DNA of 64,000 bases, from assembly GCF_013170845.1 (NCBI RefSeq), contig NZ_CP033367.1, positions 2,109,001 through 2,173,000 on the forward strand, read 5' to 3'. The notes below the pieces were generated by a model, which did no database searches, had not been told where the DNA came from, and worked only from the letters and a program-made list of their open reading frames with translations. Position 1 is the first letter of the stretch. Each line of letters starts with the position of its first letter. Shown here piece by piece: positions 26,779-33,862 of the stretch. The position numbers and the translations under genes are program-made. The DNA comes from Mesorhizobium loti R88b (GTDB lineage Bacteria; Pseudomonadota; Alphaproteobacteria; Rhizobiales; Rhizobiaceae).

Positions 26779-27204
26779 TCAGTCTTTCACCGATATGTTT
26801 ATTTTCCGTACCAGCCGTTCGGACTCAGGCCGATCAAGGTCGATCGACAAAAGACCGTTCTTCAGCTCCGCCGCGATCACCCGCATGCCGTCGGCCAGCA
26901 CGAAACAGCGCTGGAACTGGCGTGCGGCGATGCCGCGATGAAGGAATTCGCGCTCGGTGTCGTCGGTCTGACGGCCGCGCACGACCAGCTGGTTTTCCTC
27001 CGTCGTCACATCGAGATCGCTTTCGGCGAAACCGGCGACGGCCAATGTGATGCGCAACCTTTCGGTCGTGCCGTCGGGGCCGCTGAGGCGTTCGATGTTA
27101 TAGGGAGGGTAGCTGTCACCGGATTTCGCCAGGCGTTCCAGGGTCTTTTCCATGGCGTCGAAGCCAAGCAGAAGCGGGCTGGAAAAAGGCGTCATTCGGC
27201 TCAT
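26779..27204 (-). CDS. Small heat shock protein, Hsp20/alpha-crystallin family (HspH-like)
   Basis: This 141-residue ATP-independent holdase has the alpha-crystallin domain at about residues 40-130, with PYNIERLSGPDGTTERLRIT, the EENQLVVRGRQ turn and the A-x-x-x-NGLLSIDL motif (ELKNGLLSIDLDRPE). Class A rhizobial Hsps start with SRMTPF-type sequences, as here. The ATG at 27204 has AGAGGA at nine bases. The DUF1150 gene follows in the same direction. A rhizobial ROSE-type RNA thermometer could lie in the short leader, but I could not identify one with confidence. Confidence 0.9.
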   Translation of the reverse strand: MSRMTPFSSPLLLGFDAMEKTLERLAKSGDSYPPYNIERLSGPDGTTERLRITLAVAGFAESDLDVTTEENQLVVRGRQTDDTEREFLHRGIAARQFQRCFVLADGMRVIAAELKNGLLSIDLDRPESERLVRKINISVKD

Positions 27205-27324
27205 GTTACACTGTCCTCTCAAGAGCGACATAAAGTGGAAAAACCCGGATGGCATTTTTCCCGATGCTCTTGATATGGTCCGCCCCGCGACCAAGTTCAA
27301 GCCACCAGAAGACCCGCCCAAAAA

Positions 27325-27389
27325 GACCCGGCCTTGGACCCACAGGAATAACCAAAAAAGGATCAGGTCGTGGACTCACAGGAACAATC
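27325..27389. repeat. Imperfect 36-bp direct repeat
   Basis: The stretches 27325-27353 and 27361-27389 match at about 22 of 29 positions in the same orientation, sharing GGACYCACAGGAAYAA. They lie in the 292-base gap between hsp20 (leftward) and the nucleoside hydrolase (rightward). I find no gene in this gap, which should contain both promoters. Confidence 0.45.
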
Positions 27390-27496
27390 GACATGGCGCT
27401 TGAAACGACGCTTGGATGCAGGGAGAAGCGCCAAGGTCGTCCTTCGGCCGTGCGATCGGCCCGGTGAGCTCACGGCCAGCCAAACAAGGAATTGAA

Positions 27497-28438
27497 ATGC
27501 CCCAATCACGCAAGATCATCATCGACACGGACCCCGGCCAGGACGATGCTGTCGCCATCCTGCTGGCGCTCGGCAGCAGCGAGCTGGAGATCGTCGGCAT
27601 CACCGCCGTTGCCGGCAACGTGCCGCTGAAACTGACCCAGAACAATGCCCGCAAGATCTGCGAACTGGCCGGCCGGCCGGAGATCAAGGTCTATGCCGGC
27701 GCCATCCGTCCGCTGGCGCGCACCCTGGTCACGGCCGAGGAAGTGCATGGCAAGACCGGCCTCAACGGGCCGCAACTGCCGGAACCGACGATGAAGCTGC
27801 AGGAGCAGTACGCCGTCGATTTCATCGTCGAGACGTTGATGAAGGAAGAGAGCGGCACCATCACGCTCTGCCCGCTCGGGCCGCTCACCAACATAGCGCT
27901 GGCGCTGATCCGCGAGCCACGCATCGCGCCGCGCATCAAGGAAATCGTGCTGATGGGCGGCGGCTTCTTCGAGGGCGGCAACGTCACGCCCGCGGCCGAG
28001 TTCAACATCTATGTCGATCCGCAGGCCGCCGACCTGGTGTTCAAGTCCGGCATCCCGATCGTGATGATGCCGCTCGACGTCACCCACAAGGCGCTGACCA
28101 CGAGCAAGCGCATACAGGCTTTCCGCGCGCTTGGCACCAAGGTCGGCACCGCGACCGCCGAAATGCTGGAATTCTTCGAACGCTACGACGAGGGCAAGTA
28201 CGGCACCGACGGCGGGCCACTGCACGACCCCTGCGTCATCGCTTATCTCTTGAAGCCAGAGCTGTTCAAGGGGCGCCACTGCAACGTCAGCGTGGAGACC
28301 GCCTCCGAACTCACCATGGGCATGACCGTGGTCGACTGGTGGGGTGTGACCAAGCGGGAAAAGAACGCCATGGTGATGCGCGACATCGACCATGACGGGT
28401 TTTTCGCCCTGCTGGTGGAGAGGCTGGGAAGGCTTTAG
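27497..28438 (+). CDS. Inosine/uridine-preferring nucleoside hydrolase family protein
   Basis: This 313-residue enzyme hydrolyses the N-glycosidic bond of ribonucleosides to free base and ribose. The calcium-binding signature DTDPGQDDA near residue 10 is intact, as are the later metal ligand (LCPLGPLTNIALAL near residue 125) and the AEFNIYVDPQAA block near residue 167. The His-containing LHDPCVIAYL near residue 240 is typical. The ATG at 27497 has AAGGA at six bases. A ribokinase gene 2.3 kb away on the other strand could use the ribose released. Confidence 0.92.
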   Translation: MPQSRKIIIDTDPGQDDAVAILLALGSSELEIVGITAVAGNVPLKLTQNNARKICELAGRPEIKVYAGAIRPLARTLVTAEEVHGKTGLNGPQLPEPTMKLQEQYAVDFIVETLMKEESGTITLCPLGPLTNIALALIREPRIAPRIKEIVLMGGGFFEGGNVTPAAEFNIYVDPQAADLVFKSGIPIVMMPLDVTHKALTTSKRIQAFRALGTKVGTATAEMLEFFERYDEGKYGTDGGPLHDPCVIAYLLKPELFKGRHCNVSVETASELTMGMTVVDWWGVTKREKNAMVMRDIDHDGFFALLVERLGRL

Positions 28439-28450
28439 ACGTCTTTTTTC

Positions 28451-28600
28451 CTTCTCCCCTTGCGGGAGAAGGTGGCCTCGCGAAGCGAGGTCGGTTGAGG
28501 GGTGTTCCAGGAACACCAACGCCTCACTCCGCTGGAACATCCCTCAACCGTCTCGGCGCTGCGCGCCGATCCACCTTCTCCCACAGGGGGAGAAGGGAAG
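28451..28600. repeat. Mosaic palindromic element between convergent genes
   Basis: The 165-base gap is almost filled by nested hairpins: CCTTCTCCCCTTGCGGGAG-type (28451-28473), CCTCGC-GAA-GCGAGG (28476-28490), GGTGTTCC-AG-GAACACC (28501-28517), CGGCGC-TGC-GCGCCG (28555-28568), and an outer CCACCTTCTCCC-type copy inverted to the first. Part of GGTTGAGGG also pairs with CCCTCAACC. I recognise the CTTCTCCC..GGGAGAAGG motif as a common dispersed repeat of Mesorhizobium-type genomes. It can also end transcription of both flanking genes. Confidence 0.8.
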
Positions 28601-28603
28601 GCG

Positions 28604-29218
28604 TTACTTCGATCGCGAAAACGCCAGCCACAGGCCGCCACCAACCATGAAGCTGCCGCTGATCCTGGACAAAAGCTTGATGCGGCTGGCCGAGAGCATG
28701 CGACCGGCGCGGCCGGCGGCGAGCGCATAGGTCGAATCCGACATCGCGGCGAAGATCATGGCGGTCAGGCCCATGACGACGATCTGCAGCGAGTAGTTGC
28801 CTTGCGGCGAAATGAACTGCGGGAAGAATGCGCCGAAGAAGATAAGCGTCTTTGGATTGCTGAGTGCCACCAGCAGGCCCTGCAGGAAGAAGCCACCACG
28901 CGGCTTCCTGGCGGTGCCATCCGCATTCAGCGTGCCCTTGGAGCGGAACATCTGCACGCCCATCCAGATCAGGTAGGCGGCGCCAATCAGCCTGACCCAT
29001 TCGAACCAGTGGCCCATGCCCGAGATCAGCGTGTTGAGGCCGATGCCGACGATGGCGATCATGATCGCAAGCCCGGCCTGCGTGCCGGCGACATTGGCGA
29101 GGCCAGCGCGGGCGCCATGGCGGATGCTGTTGGCGATGATCAACGTGACCGTCGGACCGGGCACCAGGATGATGACGATGCAGGCAAGGACATAGGCGGC
29201 GTAGAGTTCGAGCGACAT
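28604..29218 (-). CDS. LysE family amino acid exporter
   Basis: This 204-residue inner-membrane protein is of the RhtB/LysE type with six hydrophobic segments. The family signature is VPGPTVTLIIANSIRHGARAG near residue 19, and NPKTLIFFGAFFPQF (about residue 122) is the conserved second-half motif. Members export lysine, homoserine, threonine or homoserine lactones; the substrate cannot be read. The ATG at 29218 has AAGGGA at six bases. It ends within four bases of the mosaic palindrome. Confidence 0.88.
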   Translation of the reverse strand: MSLELYAAYVLACIVIILVPGPTVTLIIANSIRHGARAGLANVAGTQAGLAIMIAIVGIGLNTLISGMGHWFEWVRLIGAAYLIWMGVQMFRSKGTLNADGTARKPRGGFFLQGLLVALSNPKTLIFFGAFFPQFISPQGNYSLQIVVMGLTAMIFAAMSDSTYALAAGRAGRMLSASRIKLLSRISGSFMVGGGLWLAFSRSK

Positions 29219-29324
29219 GGCTTTTCCCTTGGAATGCCGCTGACGCGGCGCGACTGGGACAATCAATGCATGACGACAGTTTCCGCGCAAGACATGCGCG
29301 AAGTGCTGCGTTGTTGCACTCGGG

Positions 29325-30770
29325 TCAGGCGCCAGTCTGCCAGGGCAGTGTCGCCTCGTAGGCCGCCGCCGCCTTCAGCACGGCAAGGTCGCCGCGCGGG
29401 CGGCCGATCAACTGCATGCCCATTGGCCGGCCCATGTCGTCGAAACCGACGGGAACATTGACCGCCGGACAGCCGCCCAGCGTGGCGTAGGCGGAAACCT
29501 GCATCCAGCGGTGATAGCTGTCCATCGCCCGTCCGGCGACCTCGCGCGGCCAGTGGGTACCGACTTCGAAGGGGAAGACCTGTGCGGTCGGCAGGGCGAT
29601 GAGGTCGAAGCGGTCGAAGATCGACAGCAGCGTGCGGTGCCAGGAGGTGCGCACGACCGAGGCCGCGCGGATTTGCGGCGCTGTCAGCCGCATCGCATTC
29701 TCGACTTCCCAGATGGCTTCGGGCTTCAGCAGGCCGCGTCTGGCGGGATCGTCGTAGTGGATTTTGAGCGCGCAGCCGCTGCTGGCCTGGCGGAGCGTCA
29801 CGAAGGCCTGCCACAGCGCTTCGAAATCGAAGTCCGGCAACAGGGGTTCGGCTGGGAAGGATGCATCCGAGAACCGGCCGAGTGCCGTCTCGCACAGCTC
29901 AAGTATGCCGGGTTCGATCGGCAAATGGCCGCCGAGGTCACTGAGCCAGGCGATGCGACCGCCGGCTGACGGGACTGCGAGCCCTTCGAGGAACGAGCCG
30001 GGTTTCTCATAGGACAAGGGCGCCCGCGGGTGGTAGCCCGACTGCACGTCGAGCAGCAGCGCCATGTCGGCGACGTTGCGGCCCATCGGCCCCTCGACGC
30101 CCATCTGCGCATGAAAGACCTCGAAGTCCGGCCCGCCGGGCACAAGCCCTTGCGACGGTCGGAAGCCGTAGACATTGTTCCAGGCTGCGGGATTGCGCAG
30201 CGAGCCGCCGAAGTCGCTGCCGTCGGCGACGGGCACCATGTCCAGCGCCAGCGCCACCGCCGCACCGCCGCTCGACCCACCGGCGGTGAGCGCCGGATCG
30301 AATGCGTTCAGCGTCGGCCCGAAGACGTTGTTGTAGGTGTTGGATCCCAGCCCGAATTCGGGGACATTGGTCTTGCCGATGATGATGGCGCCGGCGTCGC
30401 GAATGCGCTCGACGAAGAAATCGTCTTCATGCGGCACGAAATCGGCGAAGATCGGCGAGCCGAAGGAGGTCCTGAGCCCGGTGGTCGAGGCGAGGTCCTT
30501 GATAGCGATCGGCAGGCCGAAGAGCGAACCGGTTTCGCCCTTCCGCTTGTTATCGGCTGCGTCGGCCTCACGCAGGATGTCGCTGCGGTCGCGCAACGAG
30601 ACGATGGCGTTGACCAGCGGGTTGACCGTCTCGATGCGGTCGAGGAAGGCGGTCACTACCTCGCGTACGGAAAGCTTCTTGTGGCGGATCGCGTCGGCCA
30701 GTTCGACAGCGGACAGGCGGCAGGTGTCGCCGGCCGGCGGCACGGAATGTTTGGTTTGGGGGCGCATCAT
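29325..30770 (-). CDS. Amidase (amidase signature family)
   Basis: This enzyme of about 481 residues belongs to the amidase-signature family. The Ser-cisSer-Lys triad is visible: GLPIAIKDLAST near residue 83 (Lys), TAGGSSGGAAVALA near residue 155 (cis-Ser) and DGSDFGGSLRNPAAW near residue 178 (nucleophile). No signal peptide is present. The family includes fatty-acid amide, indole-acetamide and glutamyl-tRNA amidases; absence of gatC/gatB nearby makes GatA unlikely. ATG at 30770 (or 30767) lies one base after the ribokinase stop, so the pair is co-transcribed. Confidence 0.88.
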   Translation of the reverse strand: MMRPQTKHSVPPAGDTCRLSAVELADAIRHKKLSVREVVTAFLDRIETVNPLVNAIVSLRDRSDILREADAADNKRKGETGSLFGLPIAIKDLASTTGLRTSFGSPIFADFVPHEDDFFVERIRDAGAIIIGKTNVPEFGLGSNTYNNVFGPTLNAFDPALTAGGSSGGAAVALALDMVPVADGSDFGGSLRNPAAWNNVYGFRPSQGLVPGGPDFEVFHAQMGVEGPMGRNVADMALLLDVQSGYHPRAPLSYEKPGSFLEGLAVPSAGGRIAWLSDLGGHLPIEPGILELCETALGRFSDASFPAEPLLPDFDFEALWQAFVTLRQASSGCALKIHYDDPARRGLLKPEAIWEVENAMRLTAPQIRAASVVRTSWHRTLLSIFDRFDLIALPTAQVFPFEVGTHWPREVAGRAMDSYHRWMQVSAYATLGGCPAVNVPVGFDDMGRPMGMQLIGRPRGDLAVLKAAAAYEATLPWQTGA

Positions 30771-30771
30771 C

Positions 30772-31677
30772 TCAGCGGGTTTCCTGCAAAGCCTGATCGA
30801 CATCCATGGCCAGCGGGATCGCCGGCTGGGCGCCAGGCTTCAGGCAGGCCAGCGACCCAGCCGCACCGGCGCGCGCCAGTGCCTTGTCGAGGGCCAAGCC
30901 GGACGACAGGCCGGCGGCGAAATAGCCGCAGAAGGTGTCGCCGGCGCCGACCGTGTCGACAGGGGCGATCTTCATCGCCGGAATAGTAAGGAAATCGGTC
31001 GGGGTCGCGGCCATCACGCCGTCGCCGCCGAGCGTGACGACGATGGTACGGCCGGTTTTCGCCGCGAAGTCACGCATGCGTGCCGCCCGATCGCGGCCAT
31101 TCAGCTTCAGCGCCTCGCCATAGAGGTCGAACTCGGTCTCGTTGGCAACGGCATAGTCGGCCTTGCCGAGAAACGCGGCTGCTTGACCCTGGAAGGGTGC
31201 GGTGTTGAGCACGGTGATGGCGCCGGCGGCTCTTGCCTGGTCGAGCGCGGCATCGACGGTCGCCAGCGGGATCTCATGCTGCAGCAGCACGACATCGCCC
31301 TTTTTCAGGAAAGCCTTGGAAAGGTCGCCGGGCAGAACCGAAGCGTTTGCGCCGGGGACCACGGCGATGATGTTTTCGCCGTCGTCGCCGACCATGATCA
31401 AGGCCGTGCCGGTCGAGGCAAAGGTTTCTCCCACGCCAGACAGGTCAACCTTGGCTTCGCGCAGCAACGCCAGCGCCTCGGCGGCGAAACTGTCCTTGCC
31501 GACCGCGCCGACCATGCGCACCGAGGCGCCGGCGCGCGCGGCAGCCAGCGCCTGGTTGGCGCCCTTGCCGCCGGGTGCTGTGGCGAAACCGGAACCGCTG
31601 ACCGTTTCGCCGGGGCTCGGTAAACGGTTGACATTGGCGATAAGGTCGAGGTTGATCGAGCCGATGACGATAATCAA
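30772..31677 (-). CDS. rbsK: Ribokinase (PfkB family)
   Basis: This 301-residue cytosolic kinase makes ribose-5-phosphate from ribose and ATP. The first PfkB signature GGKGANQALAAARAGA is near residue 37. The second signature, DTVGAGDTFCGYFAAGL (about residue 240), contains the catalytic Asp in GAGD. The N-terminus IVIGSINLDLI and the substrate segment SPGETV are ribokinase-like rather than fructokinase- or adenosine-kinase-like. No rbs transport genes are adjacent; ribose could come from the nucleoside hydrolase encoded nearby. The amidase gene follows immediately. Confidence 0.9.
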   Translation of the reverse strand: MIIVIGSINLDLIANVNRLPSPGETVSGSGFATAPGGKGANQALAAARAGASVRMVGAVGKDSFAAEALALLREAKVDLSGVGETFASTGTALIMVGDDGENIIAVVPGANASVLPGDLSKAFLKKGDVVLLQHEIPLATVDAALDQARAAGAITVLNTAPFQGQAAAFLGKADYAVANETEFDLYGEALKLNGRDRAARMRDFAAKTGRTIVVTLGGDGVMAATPTDFLTIPAMKIAPVDTVGAGDTFCGYFAAGLSSGLALDKALARAGAAGSLACLKPGAQPAIPLAMDVDQALQETR

Positions 31678-31819
31678 GCAAGGCCTCCTGCCAGTCCAAA
31701 TTCAAGATGTCGGAGCGTTCGGGCGAACGCCGATCGTTCCAATCGCGCGGGAAGCTAGCCTGTAAGGCCGCGGCTTGCCAGACCACGCGAATGGTCCAGC
31801 TCAATTTGTGGCGTCGTGC

Positions 31820-32311
31820 CTATTCACAGCGCACGGTGACCGTGCCCTGGTAGTTGCCGGCAGGAAAAATACCGCTCGACTTGGTGGCGGTGAGATCGAC
31901 CTGCATGGGGTGGGTGCCGTTGACCACCCTTTGCGGCACGCTGCCGTTGACATCGACCCCCGAGCCATCGAGACGGAAGACCGAGGCGAAGGTCACATTT
32001 GTGCCGCCGCCGCTGGGCGCCGATGAGAATGCGGCAGGCGCCGGCGCTGAAACAGAATAACAATCAAGCAAATTAAGTATTGAGCACAGCAGGGAGTTTG
32101 CCACCACCGTGGCGCTGGCGCTCGATCCGCCTGCCTGTTTGGAGCCCAGTATGCTGATGGCGGGATTTGCGGTCATTTTTCCCGATGCCCCGACCATGAT
32201 GGTGCAGGTGCCGATGATCGCCGCCTGCACCGGAAGGCAGAAGCCGGCGAGGGCTGCCACCGCAAGCAGCGCGCGGCTATTTCTTCTTCCTCTTTTTCTT
32301 GCCATCGCCAT
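31820..32311 (-). CDS. Small secreted pilin-like protein, second paralogue
   Basis: This 163-residue protein has a basic N-region (MAMARKRGRRNSR) and a signal peptide ending near LPVQAA (about residue 30). The mature part is a Ser/Gly/Thr/Ala-rich beta protein. It starts with a Cys in GTCTIMVGASGKM and ends with PAGNYQGTVTVRCE, with a penultimate Cys. The paralogue at 33175-33645 has the same pattern. A disulfide between the first and last strands, as in chaperone-usher pilins, is inferred. The ATG at 32311 has AGGA at six bases and overlaps the preceding gene by 35 bases. I cannot assign a family; SCPU or DUF4402-like folds are the nearest I can suggest. Confidence 0.65.
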   Translation of the reverse strand: MAMARKRGRRNSRALLAVAALAGFCLPVQAAIIGTCTIMVGASGKMTANPAISILGSKQAGGSSASATVVANSLLCSILNLLDCYSVSAPAPAAFSSAPSGGGTNVTFASVFRLDGSGVDVNGSVPQRVVNGTHPMQVDLTATKSSGIFPAGNYQGTVTVRCE

Positions 32312-32795
32312 TTCCAGTCCTGAGGCTCCAGCCCTCGTTGGCCCATCCGGGTGATGCGGCCGCGGGAGCAGTTGTGGCAACGCTTGCCGTCGTGCCACCG
32401 TCGACATTAACGCCCATCTTCAACAGTTTGAGCTCCATCTGCAGGCGCTGCACCTCAAGTTCATAGAGCCGGCTGCAGTCGAGACGCTTCGGCGTCCGGC
32501 CAATCGGGATCACCACCCGGCCATAGGTGGCGACGTCATTGTTCGACTGGTTGTTGCCCCTGATGACGCCCAGATCGAGATAGGCACCGCTTCCGGAAAC
32601 CGCCGAGCGGCAGGTGGTGCCGTCGGCAGCGTGTACCTCGTCCTGGCCCTGGGGCAAGGTAACGCCGGGCAAATTGAAGCCTGTCTCGTTCTGGTTGAGG
32701 TTGTAGACATCCTGGGCCAGAGCCGGCGCGGCGCTTGCGGTGGCAACCGCGAGTGCCAGCGTCAGGACTTGCGATGTCCAAAGAACTTTCCGCAT
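32277..32795 (-). CDS. Secreted protein of unknown function with a lysine-rich tail
   Basis: This 172-residue protein has a signal peptide ending near ALAQD (residue 28). The mature segment YNLNQNETGFNLPGVTLPQGQ is followed by a region with two Cys (TTCRSAV and RLDCSRL) that may form a disulfide. A short amphipathic helix (ELEVQRLQMELKLLKMG) follows, and the C-terminus is extremely basic (KKKRKKK). I recognise no family. The ATG has AAAGG at seven bases and lies inside the 3-prime end of the chaperone-like gene (34-base overlap). Its own 3-prime end overlaps the next gene. The tight packing argues that the four products act together. Confidence 0.6.
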   Translation of the reverse strand: MRKVLWTSQVLTLALAVATASAAPALAQDVYNLNQNETGFNLPGVTLPQGQDEVHAADGTTCRSAVSGSGAYLDLGVIRGNNQSNNDVATYGRVVIPIGRTPKRLDCSRLYELEVQRLQMELKLLKMGVNVDGGTTASVATTAPAAASPGWANEGWSLRTGNGDGKKKRKKK

Positions 32796-33154
32796 ATCTG
32801 TGCCTTTATCTGGGTCTGCTGATTGGGAAAGGGGATGCTTTCGGTACAGATACGCACCTTGCGGTCGGGGGCGCCGTCAAAGGGCACGACCACAAGGACG
32901 GGGCGGGAAGCCTGCGAAGGCAGCTGGAAGACGCTGGGAGAGATTTTGGCCTCTACCGGCTGAAAATCCTGGTCGTAGACGTGGACTTCGATCTTGATCT
33001 TCTGGTCGTAGGGATTGGCCGGAAAAACGCGGACCGCGAAGACGTCGGTGAAACTGTTGACCTCGCCTCGCATCGGCGACATCGACTGGGCCACGGCGGC
33101 AACAGGTATCAGGCCGACGGCCAGTGCCGTCGCCATAGTTCCAAAAAATGTCAA
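32762..33154 (-). CDS. Periplasmic PapD-like chaperone, single N-terminal domain
   Basis: This 130-residue secreted protein has a signal peptide ending near AVAQS (about residue 23). The mature protein, about 105 residues, resembles the N-terminal Ig-like domain of pilus chaperones: VFAVRVFPANPYDQKIKIEVHVYD, a FQPVEAKISPSVFQL segment and SRPVLVVVPF in place of the usual donor-strand region. It has two Cys (RICTES, QICGKF). The second domain of classical PapD chaperones (about 220 residues in total) is missing. The start is a TTG at 33154, supported by AAGGAGG five bases upstream; an ATG at 33136 would truncate the signal peptide. Confidence 0.6.
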   Translation of the reverse strand: MTFFGTMATALAVGLIPVAAVAQSMSPMRGEVNSFTDVFAVRVFPANPYDQKIKIEVHVYDQDFQPVEAKISPSVFQLPSQASRPVLVVVPFDGAPDRKVRICTESIPFPNQQTQIKAQICGKFFGHRKS

Positions 33155-33174
33155 GGATGCCTCCTTCCCGAGGG

Positions 33175-33645
33175 CTATTCGCAGCGCACCGTCACCGTTG
33201 CCTGATAGTTTCCGGAGGCGAAGCGGTTGCTGCCGCCCTTGGTGCCGGCGAGGTGGACCGAGACGAGATCGGCACCGGGGGCAGTCAGGCTGGTGGCCGA
33301 GCCTGTCTCCGCGATCGTGTGGGTACCGCTGGCCGAATAGGTTGGCGTCCAGGTGATGGCGGTGGTGTCGGCGGCTGGCACCGTGGTGGTGGTGACCGGG
33401 TCTACGCTCAGCGACACACCTCCGGTGGTGGTAAGCGTGACCGTCCCCGCTGACCCGCCGCTGTTGTGCGAGCTCAGCGACTGGAGATCGGGGCTGACCG
33501 TCATCGTGCCGTTGGTGGCGACCACCAGGGTACAGGTCGCGGTGATCGTGCCGTTGAAAATGACATTCTGCGTCGTGGCCAACGCCGCTTGGTCCATACA
33601 GGCGACCAGCATGGCTGCACCAAAAGCGGTGCGAAACAACTTCAT
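33175..33645 (-). CDS. Small secreted pilin-like protein, first paralogue
   Basis: This 156-residue protein has a signal peptide ending near AALAT (about residue 24). The mature region is Thr/Ser/Gly-rich with predicted strands. It starts NVIFNGTITATCTLVVATNGTM and ends SGNYQATVTVRCE. Cys near the start and a penultimate Cys match the paralogue at 31820-32311. The ATG at 33645 has AGGAGG five bases upstream. It is the first gene of the four-gene operon and probably the most highly expressed. The nearest folds I can suggest are chaperone-usher pilins, SCPU or DUF4402 proteins. Confidence 0.65.
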   Translation of the reverse strand: MKLFRTAFGAAMLVACMDQAALATTQNVIFNGTITATCTLVVATNGTMTVSPDLQSLSSHNSGGSAGTVTLTTTGGVSLSVDPVTTTTVPAADTTAITWTPTYSASGTHTIAETGSATSLTAPGADLVSVHLAGTKGGSNRFASGNYQATVTVRCE

Positions 33646-33862
33646 CAAGACCTCCTATTAAGTCGGATCGCCCGAATTAATATTGGGTCATCATCGCTTT
33701 ATCATGGTTAATTTAGCGTAAACTAAAATATCATGTTAAAGTATCGACTGCGCAAACCGTGGGTTGTCTCAGGTTGCAATCAATAAAGCCGACATAATAA
33801 ATCTTATCAATACTTCCTGTATTTCTTCGATTTTTACGGTAATAGTCTGAAAAATCGATATT
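33646..33862 (-). promoter_or_regulatory. AT-rich upstream region of the pilin-like operon
   Basis: This 217-base gap is strikingly AT-rich (from about 33660 to 33860) in a GC-rich region. It contains runs such as TTAATATT, TAAATC-like and AATATCATG and is the only place for the operon promoter. Such composition is typical of regions bound by nucleoid-silencing proteins such as MucR/Ros in rhizobia, which is inference. No gene is seen within it. Confidence 0.5.

Noticed and set aside
27205..27320. ROSE-type RNA thermometer in the hsp20 leader
   Set aside because: I could not find the conserved U(U/C)GCU-like ROSE element near the Shine-Dalgarno site by eye, so no call was made.
29511..30986. 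Plus-strand frames opposite amidase and ribokinase
   Set aside because: Both enzymes on the minus strand have full motif sets; the plus frames are shadows.
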